DNA of 64,000 bases from Flavobacterium algicola (GTDB taxonomy: Bacteria > Bacteroidota > Bacteroidia > Flavobacteriales > Flavobacteriaceae), in the NCBI RefSeq assembly GCF_022399565.1, contig NZ_JAJTUT010000002.1, positions 992,001 through 1,056,000 on the forward strand, given 5' to 3'. Positions within the stretch are counted from its first letter, which is position 1, and the number at the start of each line of letters is the position of its first letter. The position numbers were made by a program, and so were the translations under genes. Below the pieces are notes generated by a model. That model was given only the letters and a program-made list of their open reading frames with translations, made no database searches and had not been told where the DNA came from. Positions 1 to 7,530 of the stretch are shown here, piece by piece.

Positions 1-111
1 GTTGGCGGAAGTTTTAAGAATGGTTCTTTAATTTTACAAGGTGATTACCGTGATAAAATAATGGAACTACTCAAAGCAAAAGGTTTTAAAGTTAAACGTG
101 TTGGTGGATAA
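1..111 (+). CDS. Translation initiation factor SUI1/YciH family, C-terminal end (partial)
   Basis: The first 36 codons of the window are open and end in TAA. They read VGGSFKNG, then QGDYRDKI, and finish with GFKVKRVGG. This matches the C-terminal end of bacterial SUI1/eIF1-like proteins (YciH), where the GGS-K-G...QGDHRDK...GYKVKRVGG pattern is conserved. The family is thought to act in start-codon selection on the small ribosomal subunit, but its bacterial role is poorly defined. The 5' part lies outside the window. The next gene starts 16 bases downstream with no promoter between them, so the two are probably co-transcribed. Confidence 0.85.
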   Translation, partial: VGGSFKNGSLILQGDYRDKIMELLKAKGFKVKRVGG

Positions 112-127
112 TTCAAAATAAAAAACT

Positions 128-988
128 ATGATAGCAGCATCAGAATTAATATTAAACCCTGACGGTAGTGTTTATCACTTAAATCTAAAACCCGAAAATA
201 TCGCTCATGACATTATATTTGTGGGTGACCCAGACCGGGTTGAAAAAATCACACAATTATTTGATTCTATAGAGTTTTCGACCCAAAAAAGAGAATTTAA
301 AATAGAAACAGGTACTTATAACGGAAAAAGAATTACCGTAATTTCTACAGGAATTGGAGCCGATAATATTGATATTGTCATAAACGAATTAGACGCTTTG
401 GTGAACATTGACTTAAAAACACGAACGATAAAAGACAAATTGACGTCTCTAAATATTGTTCGAATAGGAACATCCGGCTCTTTGCAGGCGGCTATTCCGG
501 TAGATAGTTTTGTTATGTCAAAGATGGGATTGGGTCTTGACAGCATGCTCCGCTCCTATGAAGCAAACAAGGTTACTAATAGCAGTGTAGAAGATGCTTT
601 TATAAAACACACAAATTGGGATCAACTTAAGGGCCGACCTTATGCTGTAAGCTGTTCTGAAAAACTGGAAAAACAGTTTGAAAATGCAACTATCTTTAAA
701 GGAATTACAGCTACGGCAGGAGGTTTTTATGGGCCGCAAGGTCGAATTCTTCGTTTAGCAATTCAAGACGAAGGATTAAATCATAAAATGGATAATTTCA
801 CTTTCGAGAATAACAAAATTACTAATCTAGAAATGGAAACTGCCGCCATTTATGGTTTGTCAGCCTTATTAGGACATCAAGCACTTTCTCTAAATGCTAT
901 TATTGCAAATCGTGCCAGTGGTACTTTTAGCGAAGATCCCAATGCAGCAATCGAAAAACTAATCGAATATACATTAGACAGATTTTAA
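128..988 (+). CDS. Nucleoside phosphorylase (uridine phosphorylase-like)
   Basis: A 286-residue cytoplasmic enzyme of the PNP/UDP family, which cleaves nucleosides with phosphate to free base and ribose-1-phosphate. Visible family motifs are the phosphate-binding GDPDRVEKI near residues 33-41, STGIGADN near 73-80, RIGTSGSL near 112-119, and the nucleoside-binding NLEMETAAIYGL near 234-245, where the E-M-E signature contacts ribose. Length is slightly above that of E. coli uridine phosphorylase (about 253). The base preference cannot be fixed from sequence; uridine is the best guess. It follows the SUI1-like gene by 16 bases, suggesting co-transcription. Confidence 0.85.
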   Translation: MIAASELILNPDGSVYHLNLKPENIAHDIIFVGDPDRVEKITQLFDSIEFSTQKREFKIETGTYNGKRITVISTGIGADNIDIVINELDALVNIDLKTRTIKDKLTSLNIVRIGTSGSLQAAIPVDSFVMSKMGLGLDSMLRSYEANKVTNSSVEDAFIKHTNWDQLKGRPYAVSCSEKLEKQFENATIFKGITATAGGFYGPQGRILRLAIQDEGLNHKMDNFTFENNKITNLEMETAAIYGLSALLGHQALSLNAIIANRASGTFSEDPNAAIEKLIEYTLDRF

Positions 989-1095
989 ACAGTAAACTGC
1001 TTACAAATATCCAAGAAATTTAAATTATTTTCCAAAATGGACCATTTAAATTAGTTTCTTAAATTTCTCAAATTTGTTTTTCATAAATCAAAATC

Positions 1096-1473
1096 ATGAA
1101 ACTTAGAATAGCGCGTCATACAAATGATTTGGAAAAAATCAGTGCTTTTTACACAAGCATTCTAAACTTAGAAGTTTTAGGTGGTTTTAAAAACCACGAT
1201 TATTATGATGGTTTGTTCTTAGGCAATTCAAGCTTTGATTGGCATTTGGAATTTACCAAAACTACAGAAACTACCGAATTTAATTACAATGATGATGACC
1301 TTCTTGTTTTCTATCCTGAAACCCTAACTGAATATCAATCAATCATTGATACTATTACTAATAATAATATCGCTTTTTTAACGGCAAAAAATCCGTACTG
1401 GAATCAGAATGGTAAGGTGATTGAAGATCCTGATGGTTATAAAATTGTAATCTCTAATATAAAAGCTGTATAA
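1096..1473 (+). CDS. VOC/glyoxalase-fold protein
   Basis: A 125-residue protein with the vicinal-oxygen-chelate (glyoxalase/bleomycin-resistance) fold. The N-terminal RIARHTNDLEKISAFYTSIL is the usual first beta-alpha unit, and the C-terminal YWNQNGKVIEDPDGYKIV has the D-P-[DE]-G-Y motif that closes the second half. Members bind metal and act as lyases, dioxygenases or resistance proteins; the substrate is unknown. It resembles the small YycE-like branch. The stop codon overlaps the start of the next gene by one base (TAATG), so it is translationally coupled to the acetyltransferase. Confidence 0.75.
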   Translation: MKLRIARHTNDLEKISAFYTSILNLEVLGGFKNHDYYDGLFLGNSSFDWHLEFTKTTETTEFNYNDDDLLVFYPETLTEYQSIIDTITNNNIAFLTAKNPYWNQNGKVIEDPDGYKIVISNIKAV

Positions 1474-2009
1474 TGAGTATCATTATTGAAACCGAAAGAT
1501 TGGTATTAAGAGAATTAAATAATTTAGATGCAGAAGGTATGTTTGTACTTGACAGTAACCCTCGTGTGCATGAATATTTAGGTAAAAATCCAGTATTTTC
1601 AATCGAAAAAAGTAGGGAATATATTGAAAACATTAAAAAACAATACCTTGAAAATGGGATAGGACGTTATGCAGTCGTTTTAAAAGAAAATAATCAATTT
1701 ATCGGCTGGTGCGGAATAAAATTTATCACCTTACCTGAAAATAATCATAATAATTTTTATGAAATAGGATATCGCTTAATAGAAGATTATTGGCAACAAG
1801 GATATGGATACGAATCGGCTAAAGCTTGGTTAGACTACGGTTTCAATACAATGAATATTAGAACGCTATATGCATCGGCAAATATTGAAAATAAAGGTTC
1901 TCGACGTATTCTGGAAAAAATTGGTATGGTTCCTATAAATGAGTTTGTCTGGAACGGAATCCCATGCATGTGGTATGAAATAGAAAATGTAAAATTTAAA
2001 TTGGATTAA
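1473..2009 (+). CDS. GNAT family N-acetyltransferase (RimJ/RimL-like)
   Basis: A 178-residue GCN5-related acetyltransferase. It opens with ETERLVLRELNNLDAEGMF, typical of the RimJ/RimL-like branch (Acetyltransf_3). The acetyl-CoA binding region reads IGYRLIEDYWQQGYGYESAKAWLDYGF near residues 106-132, given here in two parts: IGYRLIEDYWQQGYG followed by YESAKAWLDYGF. The closing SRRILEKIGM is the usual helix-strand of motif B. The acceptor is unknown; relatives modify ribosomal proteins or small amines. It shares one base with the upstream VOC gene and is probably co-expressed with it. Confidence 0.85.
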   Translation: MSIIIETERLVLRELNNLDAEGMFVLDSNPRVHEYLGKNPVFSIEKSREYIENIKKQYLENGIGRYAVVLKENNQFIGWCGIKFITLPENNHNNFYEIGYRLIEDYWQQGYGYESAKAWLDYGFNTMNIRTLYASANIENKGSRRILEKIGMVPINEFVWNGIPCMWYEIENVKFKLD

Positions 2010-2202
2010 GATTTACCATATACATTAACTAGACTACGAGAATTAAATTTAAAGCAATAAATTAAACCTAGATTTAAAAGACAATTCGATAATAGCTAAG
2101 AAATATCAGCCTTATATCCTACCGATACTTAAATTTAGATTAGAATTTGTTAAACAATCTTCAAAAACATCCTTTTCAGTCTATAATCATTGATAAAATA
2201 GG

Positions 2203-2210
2203 TACTTTTG
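2203..2210 (+). promoter_or_regulatory. Bacteroidetes -7 box (TACTTTTG)
   Basis: Perfect TANNTTTG match about 45 bases before the transglutaminase-like gene. A second identical box lies at 2238-2245, but would leave only a few untranslated bases. No TTG at the expected -33 distance was seen for either. Confidence 0.4.
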
Positions 2211-2255
2211 AGGAAAATGTAGAATCATCCCTGTTTTTACTTTTGGAGGTTATTT

Positions 2256-3188
2256 ATGATAAATTTTAAGAACATCACTTTTACTAAAATAAAGCAGAGT
2301 CTGCAGGTCAAAAAACCTTGGGACGATGTTATTATTTTTGTGCTTAATGTTCTAATTGCTATTCCGTTATTCCTCATCGCACATGAAAATTTAATAGAAC
2401 TAAATTGGGCATTTAATCTGGACAGGATTTTATTGTTTATTACATTGTTACTTGTCATACAGCTAGTCCTACGATTATTACGAACTATCATTATCATATG
2501 TGTATTTGCCTATATTTTGGTTTTGTTTTACGGAACGATCATTGGTAATTATGGTTTTGAAAGTATTTACGAAGATTACGATTCCATGATCTATACCATG
2601 TCTGACAATCCATTCCCACAAGACATCATCGTATCTAAGCTTTTGCCATTCCCAAACAAATCATTGATATTAAATGCAATAGAATACAAAAATCCTAAAG
2701 TGCGTAATTTTGCCGTAATGGCCACTACCAAGGATTTTAGAGATATTCGTGGTTATTCTGAATACAGAACCATTATTCAATGCTTTGCTGTCTTTAAAGA
2801 GATCAACAAACGCTGGAACTATGTTAGTGATCCTAAATCAGGTGATTATATCGCGACTGCAAGTGAATCGCTAAATTACTTTTCTGGTGATTGTGATGAT
2901 CATTCTATTCTCATGGCTGCCTGTGTAAGAGCAATTGGAGGTACTCCGCGCCTAATACATACTAAAGGTCACATTTATCCAGAAATATTAATTGGAAGCA
3001 TGAATGACCTAGAAACGGTGAATTTTTTAATTAAAAATGTTTTGTTTGTCAAGGAAAGTGCAGGCAAACAATTACATTATCATATTGACGAGCGTAACCA
3101 AATTTGGCTTAACTTAGATTATACAGCTTCCTATCCTGGTGGTCCGTTTATGTTTGAAGAAATTCTTGGAGCATTAACTTTAAACTAA
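2256..3188 (+). CDS. Membrane protein with transglutaminase-like domain
   Basis: A 310-residue protein with two or three hydrophobic helices in the first 100 residues (near 25-43, 56-75 and 76-97), followed by an extramembrane domain with a papain/transglutaminase-like triad. Cys213 sits in SGDCDDHS, His239 in TKGHIYPE, and Asp288 in LNLDYT, in the order and spacing expected of the superfamily. Such domains can be proteases, peptide amidases or structural relatives; the substrate is not known. It stands alone, flanked by a -7 promoter box and a hairpin terminator. The triad looks intact, so catalysis is plausible. Confidence 0.7.
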   Translation: MINFKNITFTKIKQSLQVKKPWDDVIIFVLNVLIAIPLFLIAHENLIELNWAFNLDRILLFITLLLVIQLVLRLLRTIIIICVFAYILVLFYGTIIGNYGFESIYEDYDSMIYTMSDNPFPQDIIVSKLLPFPNKSLILNAIEYKNPKVRNFAVMATTKDFRDIRGYSEYRTIIQCFAVFKEINKRWNYVSDPKSGDYIATASESLNYFSGDCDDHSILMAACVRAIGGTPRLIHTKGHIYPEILIGSMNDLETVNFLIKNVLFVKESAGKQLHYHIDERNQIWLNLDYTASYPGGPFMFEEILGALTLN

Positions 3189-3193
3189 AAAAA

Positions 3194-3223
3194 AGTCCCA
3201 TTTTATTTCTAAAATGAGACTTT
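3194..3223. terminator. Bidirectional hairpin terminator between convergent genes
   Basis: Stem AGTC-C-CATTTTA pairs with TAAAATG-A-GACT (one mismatch), preceded by an A-run and followed by T-rich sequence. It lies between the rightward transglutaminase-like gene and the leftward transaldolase. Confidence 0.7.
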
Positions 3224-3249
3224 CTTCTATTGGTAATAGTTTTTAAAAA

Positions 3250-3906
3250 CTATTTATTTCCTTTTTCGAAATCAGCAACAAACTGAGCCAATCCAATATC
3301 TGTCAATGGGTGTTTCAACAAACCATAAATTGCAGATAATGGTCCAGTCATAACGTCAGCACCAATTTTGGCACAGTTTACAATATGCATTGTATGACGT
3401 ACTGATGCTGCTAAAATTTGAGTTTCATAACCATAGTTGTCATAAATTTCTCTAATTTCTTGAATTAAGTTCAATCCATCAGTAGAAACATCATCCAAAC
3501 GACCAATAAAAGGAGATACATAAGTAGCACCTGCTTTTGCAGCCAATAATGCTTGTCCTGCAGAGAAAACAAGAGTTACATTCGTTTTAATTCCTTTATC
3601 AGAAAAATATTTCGCAGCCATTACACCTTCTTTTGTCATAGGTAATTTAACAACAATTTGCTCATGTAAATCAGCTAATTCTTCACCTTCTCTTACCATT
3701 CCATCATAATCCAAAGCATTTACTTCGGCACTAACGTCACCTTCTACAAGATTACAGATATCAACATAATGCTTTAAGATACTGTCTTTACCCGTAATTC
3801 CTTCTTTAGCCATCAATGATGGATTTGTAGTTACTCCGTCTAAAACACCTAAAGCTTGTGCTTCTTTAATCTGAGCTAAATTAGCCGTGTCAATAAAAAA
3901 TTTCAT
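3250..3906 (-). CDS. Transaldolase, small TalC/fructose-6-phosphate aldolase type
   Basis: A 218-residue class I aldolase of the short transaldolase subfamily (FSA/TalC/MipB). The N-terminus [10 protein letters not shown] and the GVTTNPSL motif near 24-31 are hallmarks. The Schiff-base lysine is Lys87 in [10 protein letters not shown]. In the pentose phosphate pathway it moves a dihydroxyacetone unit between sedoheptulose-7-phosphate and glyceraldehyde-3-phosphate; some relatives cleave fructose-6-phosphate instead. Sequence alone does not separate the two, though in Bacteroidetes this is usually the housekeeping transaldolase. It is monocistronic, between a terminator and an unremarkable 130-base gap. 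Confidence 0.9.
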   Translation of the reverse strand: MKFFIDTANLAQIKEAQALGVLDGVTTNPSLMAKEGITGKDSILKHYVDICNLVEGDVSAEVNALDYDGMVREGEELADLHEQIVVKLPMTKEGVMAAKYFSDKGIKTNVTLVFSAGQALLAAKAGATYVSPFIGRLDDVSTDGLNLIQEIREIYDNYGYETQILAASVRHTMHIVNCAKIGADVMTGPLSAIYGLLKHPLTDIGLAQFVADFEKGNK

Positions 3907-4036
3907 AATACTATATTTATTTGGTTTTATAATCTTTGTGATTGCCCCTTAAATGTGAGGAGAACAATGTATTTAAAGTTGTCGTTCTCAATTTAACTAC
4001 ATTGGAAGATGTGCTTACTGCAAAGTCCGCTCAAAT

Positions 4037-4840
4037 TTACAACTTATAATGGTTCATTAAAATTTTTTCATATACTTTATCAGGCAAAATGCGCTTGAGC
4101 ACTATTGAAAATTTTTGCATAAATGCACCGACTTTATAATGAATCTTTGGTTTTGGATTTTGAATGATATCAAAAATAGCTTGAGCCATTTCTACCGGAT
4201 TGCTCCCGCCATCAACATGCTCGTCCATAGTTTTCAACATTGTCTCGTAAACGCTCTCATAAGGTGACCCTTTAATTACTGGAGAATGAAAACGACCCGA
4301 TGCAATATTTGTAGCAAAATCGCCTGGTGCTACATTAGTAATTTCGATACCAAAAGACTTAACTTCCATCCTTAATGCCTCAGTAATTAATTCTAAAGCT
4401 CCTTTTGATGCAGAGTAGATCGATCGATAAGGCAGTCCAGAGTAGCCCGCTATTGAAGTAATATTAATTATCAAACCCGATTTTTGAATTCGCATTTGTG
4501 GCAATATTGCTTTCATGACTTCTATTGGGCCAAATAGATTGATGTCAAAATTATTTTTGATTTCCTCAATTGGTGTTTCTTCTAGAGGTCCTGTAATTCC
4601 GACTCCAGCATTATTAACAACGACATCAATTTTCCCTGAAAGTGCAATTACCTGAGCAACGGCAGTCTTTATAGTTTCTGAATTTCGAACGTCTAAAGCA
4701 ATTAACGGAAAAGCAGAATTAGTAATACGGTCTGGATTTCTACTTGTTCCATAGACTGTAAAACCTTTTTGAACCAAGAATTCACCAATCGATTTCCCGA
4801 TACCCGATGAACCACCCGTAATTAAAACCACTTTACTCAT
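4037..4840 (-). CDS. Short-chain dehydrogenase/reductase (SDR)
   Basis: A 267-residue classical SDR oxidoreductase. The cofactor-binding TGGSSGIG is at residues 8-15, NNAGVG near 76-81, and the catalytic Ser129, Tyr142 and Lys146 are present (YSASKGAL). The substrate is unknown; the C-terminal part resembles SDRs acting on lipids or steroids. It lies downstream of the SRP RNA on the same strand, but two hairpins and its own -7 box (4865-4872) separate them, so it is probably transcribed independently. Confidence 0.85.
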   Translation of the reverse strand: MSKVVLITGGSSGIGKSIGEFLVQKGFTVYGTSRNPDRITNSAFPLIALDVRNSETIKTAVAQVIALSGKIDVVVNNAGVGITGPLEETPIEEIKNNFDINLFGPIEVMKAILPQMRIQKSGLIINITSIAGYSGLPYRSIYSASKGALELITEALRMEVKSFGIEITNVAPGDFATNIASGRFHSPVIKGSPYESVYETMLKTMDEHVDGGSNPVEMAQAIFDIIQNPKPKIHYKVGAFMQKFSIVLKRILPDKVYEKILMNHYKL

Positions 4841-4864
4841 TATATCTTACTTTTACAAAACGTC

Positions 4865-4872
4865 CAAAAATA
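4865..4872 (-). promoter_or_regulatory. -7 box of the SDR gene (TATTTTTG)
   Basis: Perfect TANNTTTG on the minus strand, 25 bases upstream of the SDR start. No convincing -33 TTG. Confidence 0.4.
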
Positions 4873-4894
4873 AAAAAATCTTCCCTAAGGAAGA
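4873..4894 (-). terminator. Second terminator downstream of the SRP RNA
   Basis: Stem TCTTCC/GGAAGA with a TTAG loop, followed on the minus strand by seven T. It lies about 25 bases beyond the first hairpin and shields the SDR gene from read-through. Confidence 0.6.
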
Positions 4895-4913
4895 CTACAT
4901 CTATCTATTATTT

Positions 4914-4942
4914 AAAAAAAAATCTGAAATAAATTCAGATTA
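4914..4942 (-). terminator. Terminator of the SRP RNA gene
   Basis: Read on the minus strand, stem AATCTGAA pairs with TTCAGATT around a short T/A loop, directly followed by nine T. It lies 9 bases after the end of the SRP RNA. Confidence 0.75.
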
Positions 4943-4950
4943 ATAAAAAA

Positions 4951-5046
4951 TGGCAAGCGACCTACATCGCACCGCTCAACCACGTACCCTTGCTATGTTC
5001 CCATCCTGGGGGAGTCTGCAGGAGCTGGTCGTGTAGGACTTGCCGG
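4951..5046 (-). ncRNA. ffs: Signal recognition particle RNA, bacterial small type
   Basis: The roughly 96-nucleotide RNA forms one long hairpin: 5' GGCAAG-CCTAC pairs with 3' GTAGG-CTTGCC. The apical part has the SRP signature: AUG-GGAA-CAU, a GGAA tetraloop (positions 4998-5001) on a short stem, followed by the AGCAAGGG asymmetric bulge that binds Ffh. The RNA joins Ffh to target membrane proteins to the translocon. It has a canonical promoter at 5049-5078 and tandem terminators. The exact ends are estimated from the promoter and the closing stem. Confidence 0.88.
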
Positions 5047-5048
5047 TG

Positions 5049-5078
5049 CAAATATACAATCTTTTTATATTTTTCCAA
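5049..5078 (-). promoter_or_regulatory. Canonical Bacteroidetes promoter of the SRP RNA
   Basis: Minus strand: TTG (5076-5078), 19-base spacer, then TATATTTG (5049-5056), a perfect match to TTG-N(17-23)-TANNTTTG. Transcription should start near 5043-5046, the 5' end of the folded RNA. This is the best full promoter in the window. Confidence 0.85.
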
Positions 5079-5133
5079 GGCCTTTGTGCTCTAAAAATAA
5101 CATTGTATATTAGTCAAACTAATACTTTAAACA

Positions 5134-6183
5134 ATGAAAAAACATAACTTACTATCTATCATTTTATTAGGACTGGCAATTTCCAGTTGTGGTGATACAA
5201 AAAAAGGTAGAAATTCTATATTTACTTTCGATTCTAGTCAATATTCGGCTCAATATCTGCCTCAAGACAAGATAAATCTTAGTATTTTAAATCCAACGTC
5301 CAAAGAAATTGACAGTATCGTCTACTTTGTAAATGATGTCAAAGCAGGAAGTAGTGCAGGGAATAGCAAATTACCATTTGAATTTTCGAAACAAAAATTG
5401 GGTTATCAAAATCTTAAAGCTGTTGTTTATTTTGATGGAGAAAATTCGGAAGCCACTGCAAGAGTTGAATTAGTTTCGAATGTTACTCCAAAACTTCTAA
5501 AATATAAAGTAATTAATACCTACCCACACGATGCAGAGGCATTTACAGAAGGATTGGAATTTTATAAAGATACCTTATATGAGAGTACTGGTTTAAAAGG
5601 AAAATCATTTTTACGTAAATACGATTATAAGACAGGAAAAGTCTACAAACAAGTAGATCTAGAAGCTCAGTATTTTGGAGAAGGAACAACTATCCTGAAT
5701 GATAAAATCTACCAAATAACTTGGCAAGAAAAAACAGGCTTCATTTACAATGCCAATACGATGAAGCTTGAGAAAACATTTACTTTTGATAAAGATATCG
5801 AAGGTTGGGGAATGACTAATGATGGTAAAAATATTTACCAATCTGACGGTACAGAGAAAATTTGGACCACGAACCCTGAAAATCAAAAACAGGTAAGTTA
5901 CATCAATGTGTATTCTGGTACGTCGAAAATCAAAGCTATAAATGAATTGGAATGGATAGACGATAAATTTTATGTCAACGTTTTCCAAAAAGATGCAATT
6001 GCAGTGGTAAATCCTGAAAGCGGATCTGTAGAAGGAATATTGGATTTATCTGGTTTGCGAAAATCATTAAATGTTACAACAGACGACGTATTGAATGGTA
6101 TTGCATACAATCCAAAGACAAAGACCATTTTTGTAACTGGTAAAAATTGGGATAAGCTTTTTGAAATAACTGTGTCTGAGTAA
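5134..6183 (+). CDS. Glutaminyl-peptide cyclotransferase, lipoprotein
   Basis: A 349-residue lipoprotein: hydrophobic signal with lipobox ending at Cys19 (AISSC). Residues about 25-115 form an N-terminal extension with an Ig-like look. From about 125 on it is a glutamine cyclotransferase (Glu_cyclase_2) beta-propeller: YPHDAEAFTEGLEF, GEGTT, IEGWGMTNDG, ELEWIDDKFYVN and LNGIAYNP are typical repeats. The family converts N-terminal glutamine to pyroglutamate. Many mature Bacteroidetes exported proteins begin with Gln, so a periplasmic role in capping them is a fair inference. It stands alone, divergent from the SRP RNA. Confidence 0.85.
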   Translation: MKKHNLLSIILLGLAISSCGDTKKGRNSIFTFDSSQYSAQYLPQDKINLSILNPTSKEIDSIVYFVNDVKAGSSAGNSKLPFEFSKQKLGYQNLKAVVYFDGENSEATARVELVSNVTPKLLKYKVINTYPHDAEAFTEGLEFYKDTLYESTGLKGKSFLRKYDYKTGKVYKQVDLEAQYFGEGTTILNDKIYQITWQEKTGFIYNANTMKLEKTFTFDKDIEGWGMTNDGKNIYQSDGTEKIWTTNPENQKQVSYINVYSGTSKIKAINELEWIDDKFYVNVFQKDAIAVVNPESGSVEGILDLSGLRKSLNVTTDDVLNGIAYNPKTKTIFVTGKNWDKLFEITVSE

Positions 6184-6458
6184 TTGAATACAGATTTACC
6201 CGTAGCATAAAAATATTATTTGTAAATAGTATGGGATATATTCAACAAGACTACTTTAATTAATTGCGATAAAAGCATTTATATTTGGTGGGCTTAGTAT
6301 TAAATAGAACAAGTTAATAACGATAGCAGGAGATTAAAAGCTGTTATTATAATTGCTATTGTAACCAAACATATAAAACTGAGAGCATAGCATGTATTAG
6401 ATCGAATGGTAAATTATTGAAGACCTAAACTTAAATCAATAATTTACAATTTAGGCAT
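6184..6458. other. Intergenic stretch without a recognised feature
   Basis: Part of the 327-base gap between convergent genes. Apart from the terminator at its right end I see no gene, RNA or repeat. Confidence 0.6.
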
Positions 6459-6489
6459 AAAAAAAAGGAGCAAATTGCTCCTTTTTTTT
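6459..6489. terminator. Bidirectional terminator
   Basis: GGAGCAA/TTGCTCC stem flanked by eight A on the left and eight T on the right, so it works in both directions. It lies between the cyclotransferase gene and the coiled-coil protein gene. Confidence 0.85.
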
Positions 6490-6510
6490 ATACTTAATAA
6501 ATAATAGCTA

Positions 6511-7413
6511 TTATTTTAAATCAAAACTTGATTTTGAAACTAATACATCTTTATCAAAAATATTTACAAAGTAAGATCCTTTTACGAAATCTTTTCCAGG
6601 TAAGTTTTCAGATACTTGTACTGTTTTGTTCTCATATTTGATTGTTGTAGCAAAACTGTATGAAAGTGTTTTATCTCCAAAATTCTGAGTCTTTTTATCA
6701 CCTAATACATTGCTTTTTGCATCAATAATTTGTACGTAATAGGTTTTATCACCAGACTTAGCAATTTGATTTTCTGCGATTGTAAAACTAATTTTCAACA
6801 TATCTGCTCTACTAGCTTTATCTGTTTCGATTTGTTTTTCAGAACTTCTTAATAAACCTGGGTTTCTTACAATGTAAGCAGACGTTTTAAGATTAACGAT
6901 AGATAATTTTGTTCCTTTCTCTACAACTTTCGCTAGATCATCATTTTGACTTAACAAAGTTTCATTAGTACGTTGAGAAGCTGCTAATACTACAGTTGTA
7001 CTATCACGCTGTACTGTTAATTTAGTATTTGCCATTTTCAATCCTTCATTTTCGGCCATTAATGACTTCATGTTTGATTGAAGTGTAATGAATTGTTTTT
7101 TATATTTTGCAAGTGAAGCAACATCACCTTTAGATTTACTTAAATCTGACATTAAGCTTACTACTTTGTCTCTCTCTTTAATTAACTCTTCAGACATAGA
7201 AGTATTTTCTGCTATGGCAGCATCATATGTAGATTTCAAATCTTGTAAGTCTTTCATTACTGTTTCTTTTTCAGTAACTGTAGTCGTTAATTCAGTTTGT
7301 ACATTTTCAACATCTGAAGACACCTTGAAAATATAAACTAAACTTCCCACTAATAAAATTGCTAATACAGCAATCACTGCCTTTAGACTTGAATTATTCT
7401 GTTGATTTTCCAT
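6511..7413 (-). CDS. Membrane-anchored coiled-coil protein of unknown function
   Basis: 300 residues. A short polar N-terminus (about 10 residues) precedes one transmembrane helix near 11-29 (AVIAVLAILLVGSLVYIF). Residues about 33-165 are a heptad-rich coiled coil with many Glu, Lys, Leu and Thr. The C-terminal 130 residues are beta-rich and likely a small periplasmic domain. I do not recognise a named family; similar proteins occur in flavobacteria. It is monocistronic, with a -7 box at 7453-7460 and a strong terminator. The topology suggests an inner-membrane anchor with an elongated periplasmic spacer. Confidence 0.65.
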   Translation of the reverse strand: MENQQNNSSLKAVIAVLAILLVGSLVYIFKVSSDVENVQTELTTTVTEKETVMKDLQDLKSTYDAAIAENTSMSEELIKERDKVVSLMSDLSKSKGDVASLAKYKKQFITLQSNMKSLMAENEGLKMANTKLTVQRDSTTVVLAASQRTNETLLSQNDDLAKVVEKGTKLSIVNLKTSAYIVRNPGLLRSSEKQIETDKASRADMLKISFTIAENQIAKSGDKTYYVQIIDAKSNVLGDKKTQNFGDKTLSYSFATTIKYENKTVQVSENLPGKDFVKGSYFVNIFDKDVLVSKSSFDLK

Positions 7414-7452
7414 TTTTTTAATATTATTACTTTTTTATTAATTTTGTTTTTT

Positions 7453-7460
7453 CAAATTTA
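7453..7460 (-). promoter_or_regulatory. -7 box of the coiled-coil protein gene (TAAATTTG)
   Basis: Perfect TANNTTTG on the minus strand, 40 bases upstream of the start codon at 7413. No -33 TTG at canonical distance. Confidence 0.4.
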
Positions 7461-7504
7461 ATGAATATATATTCAAGTTATAACGTAAGTTGTTACAATT
7501 ATAT

Positions 7505-7512
7505 TATTTTTG
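7505..7512 (+). promoter_or_regulatory. -7 box (TATTTTTG) that decides the downstream start
   Basis: Perfect TANNTTTG. An in-frame TTG at 7510 is part of this box and would lie upstream of the transcription start, so the ATG at 7531 is the real start. A TTG lies 12 bases upstream of the box (7490-7492). Confidence 0.5.
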
Positions 7513-7530
7513 AATCAAAATTTTTTTTTT

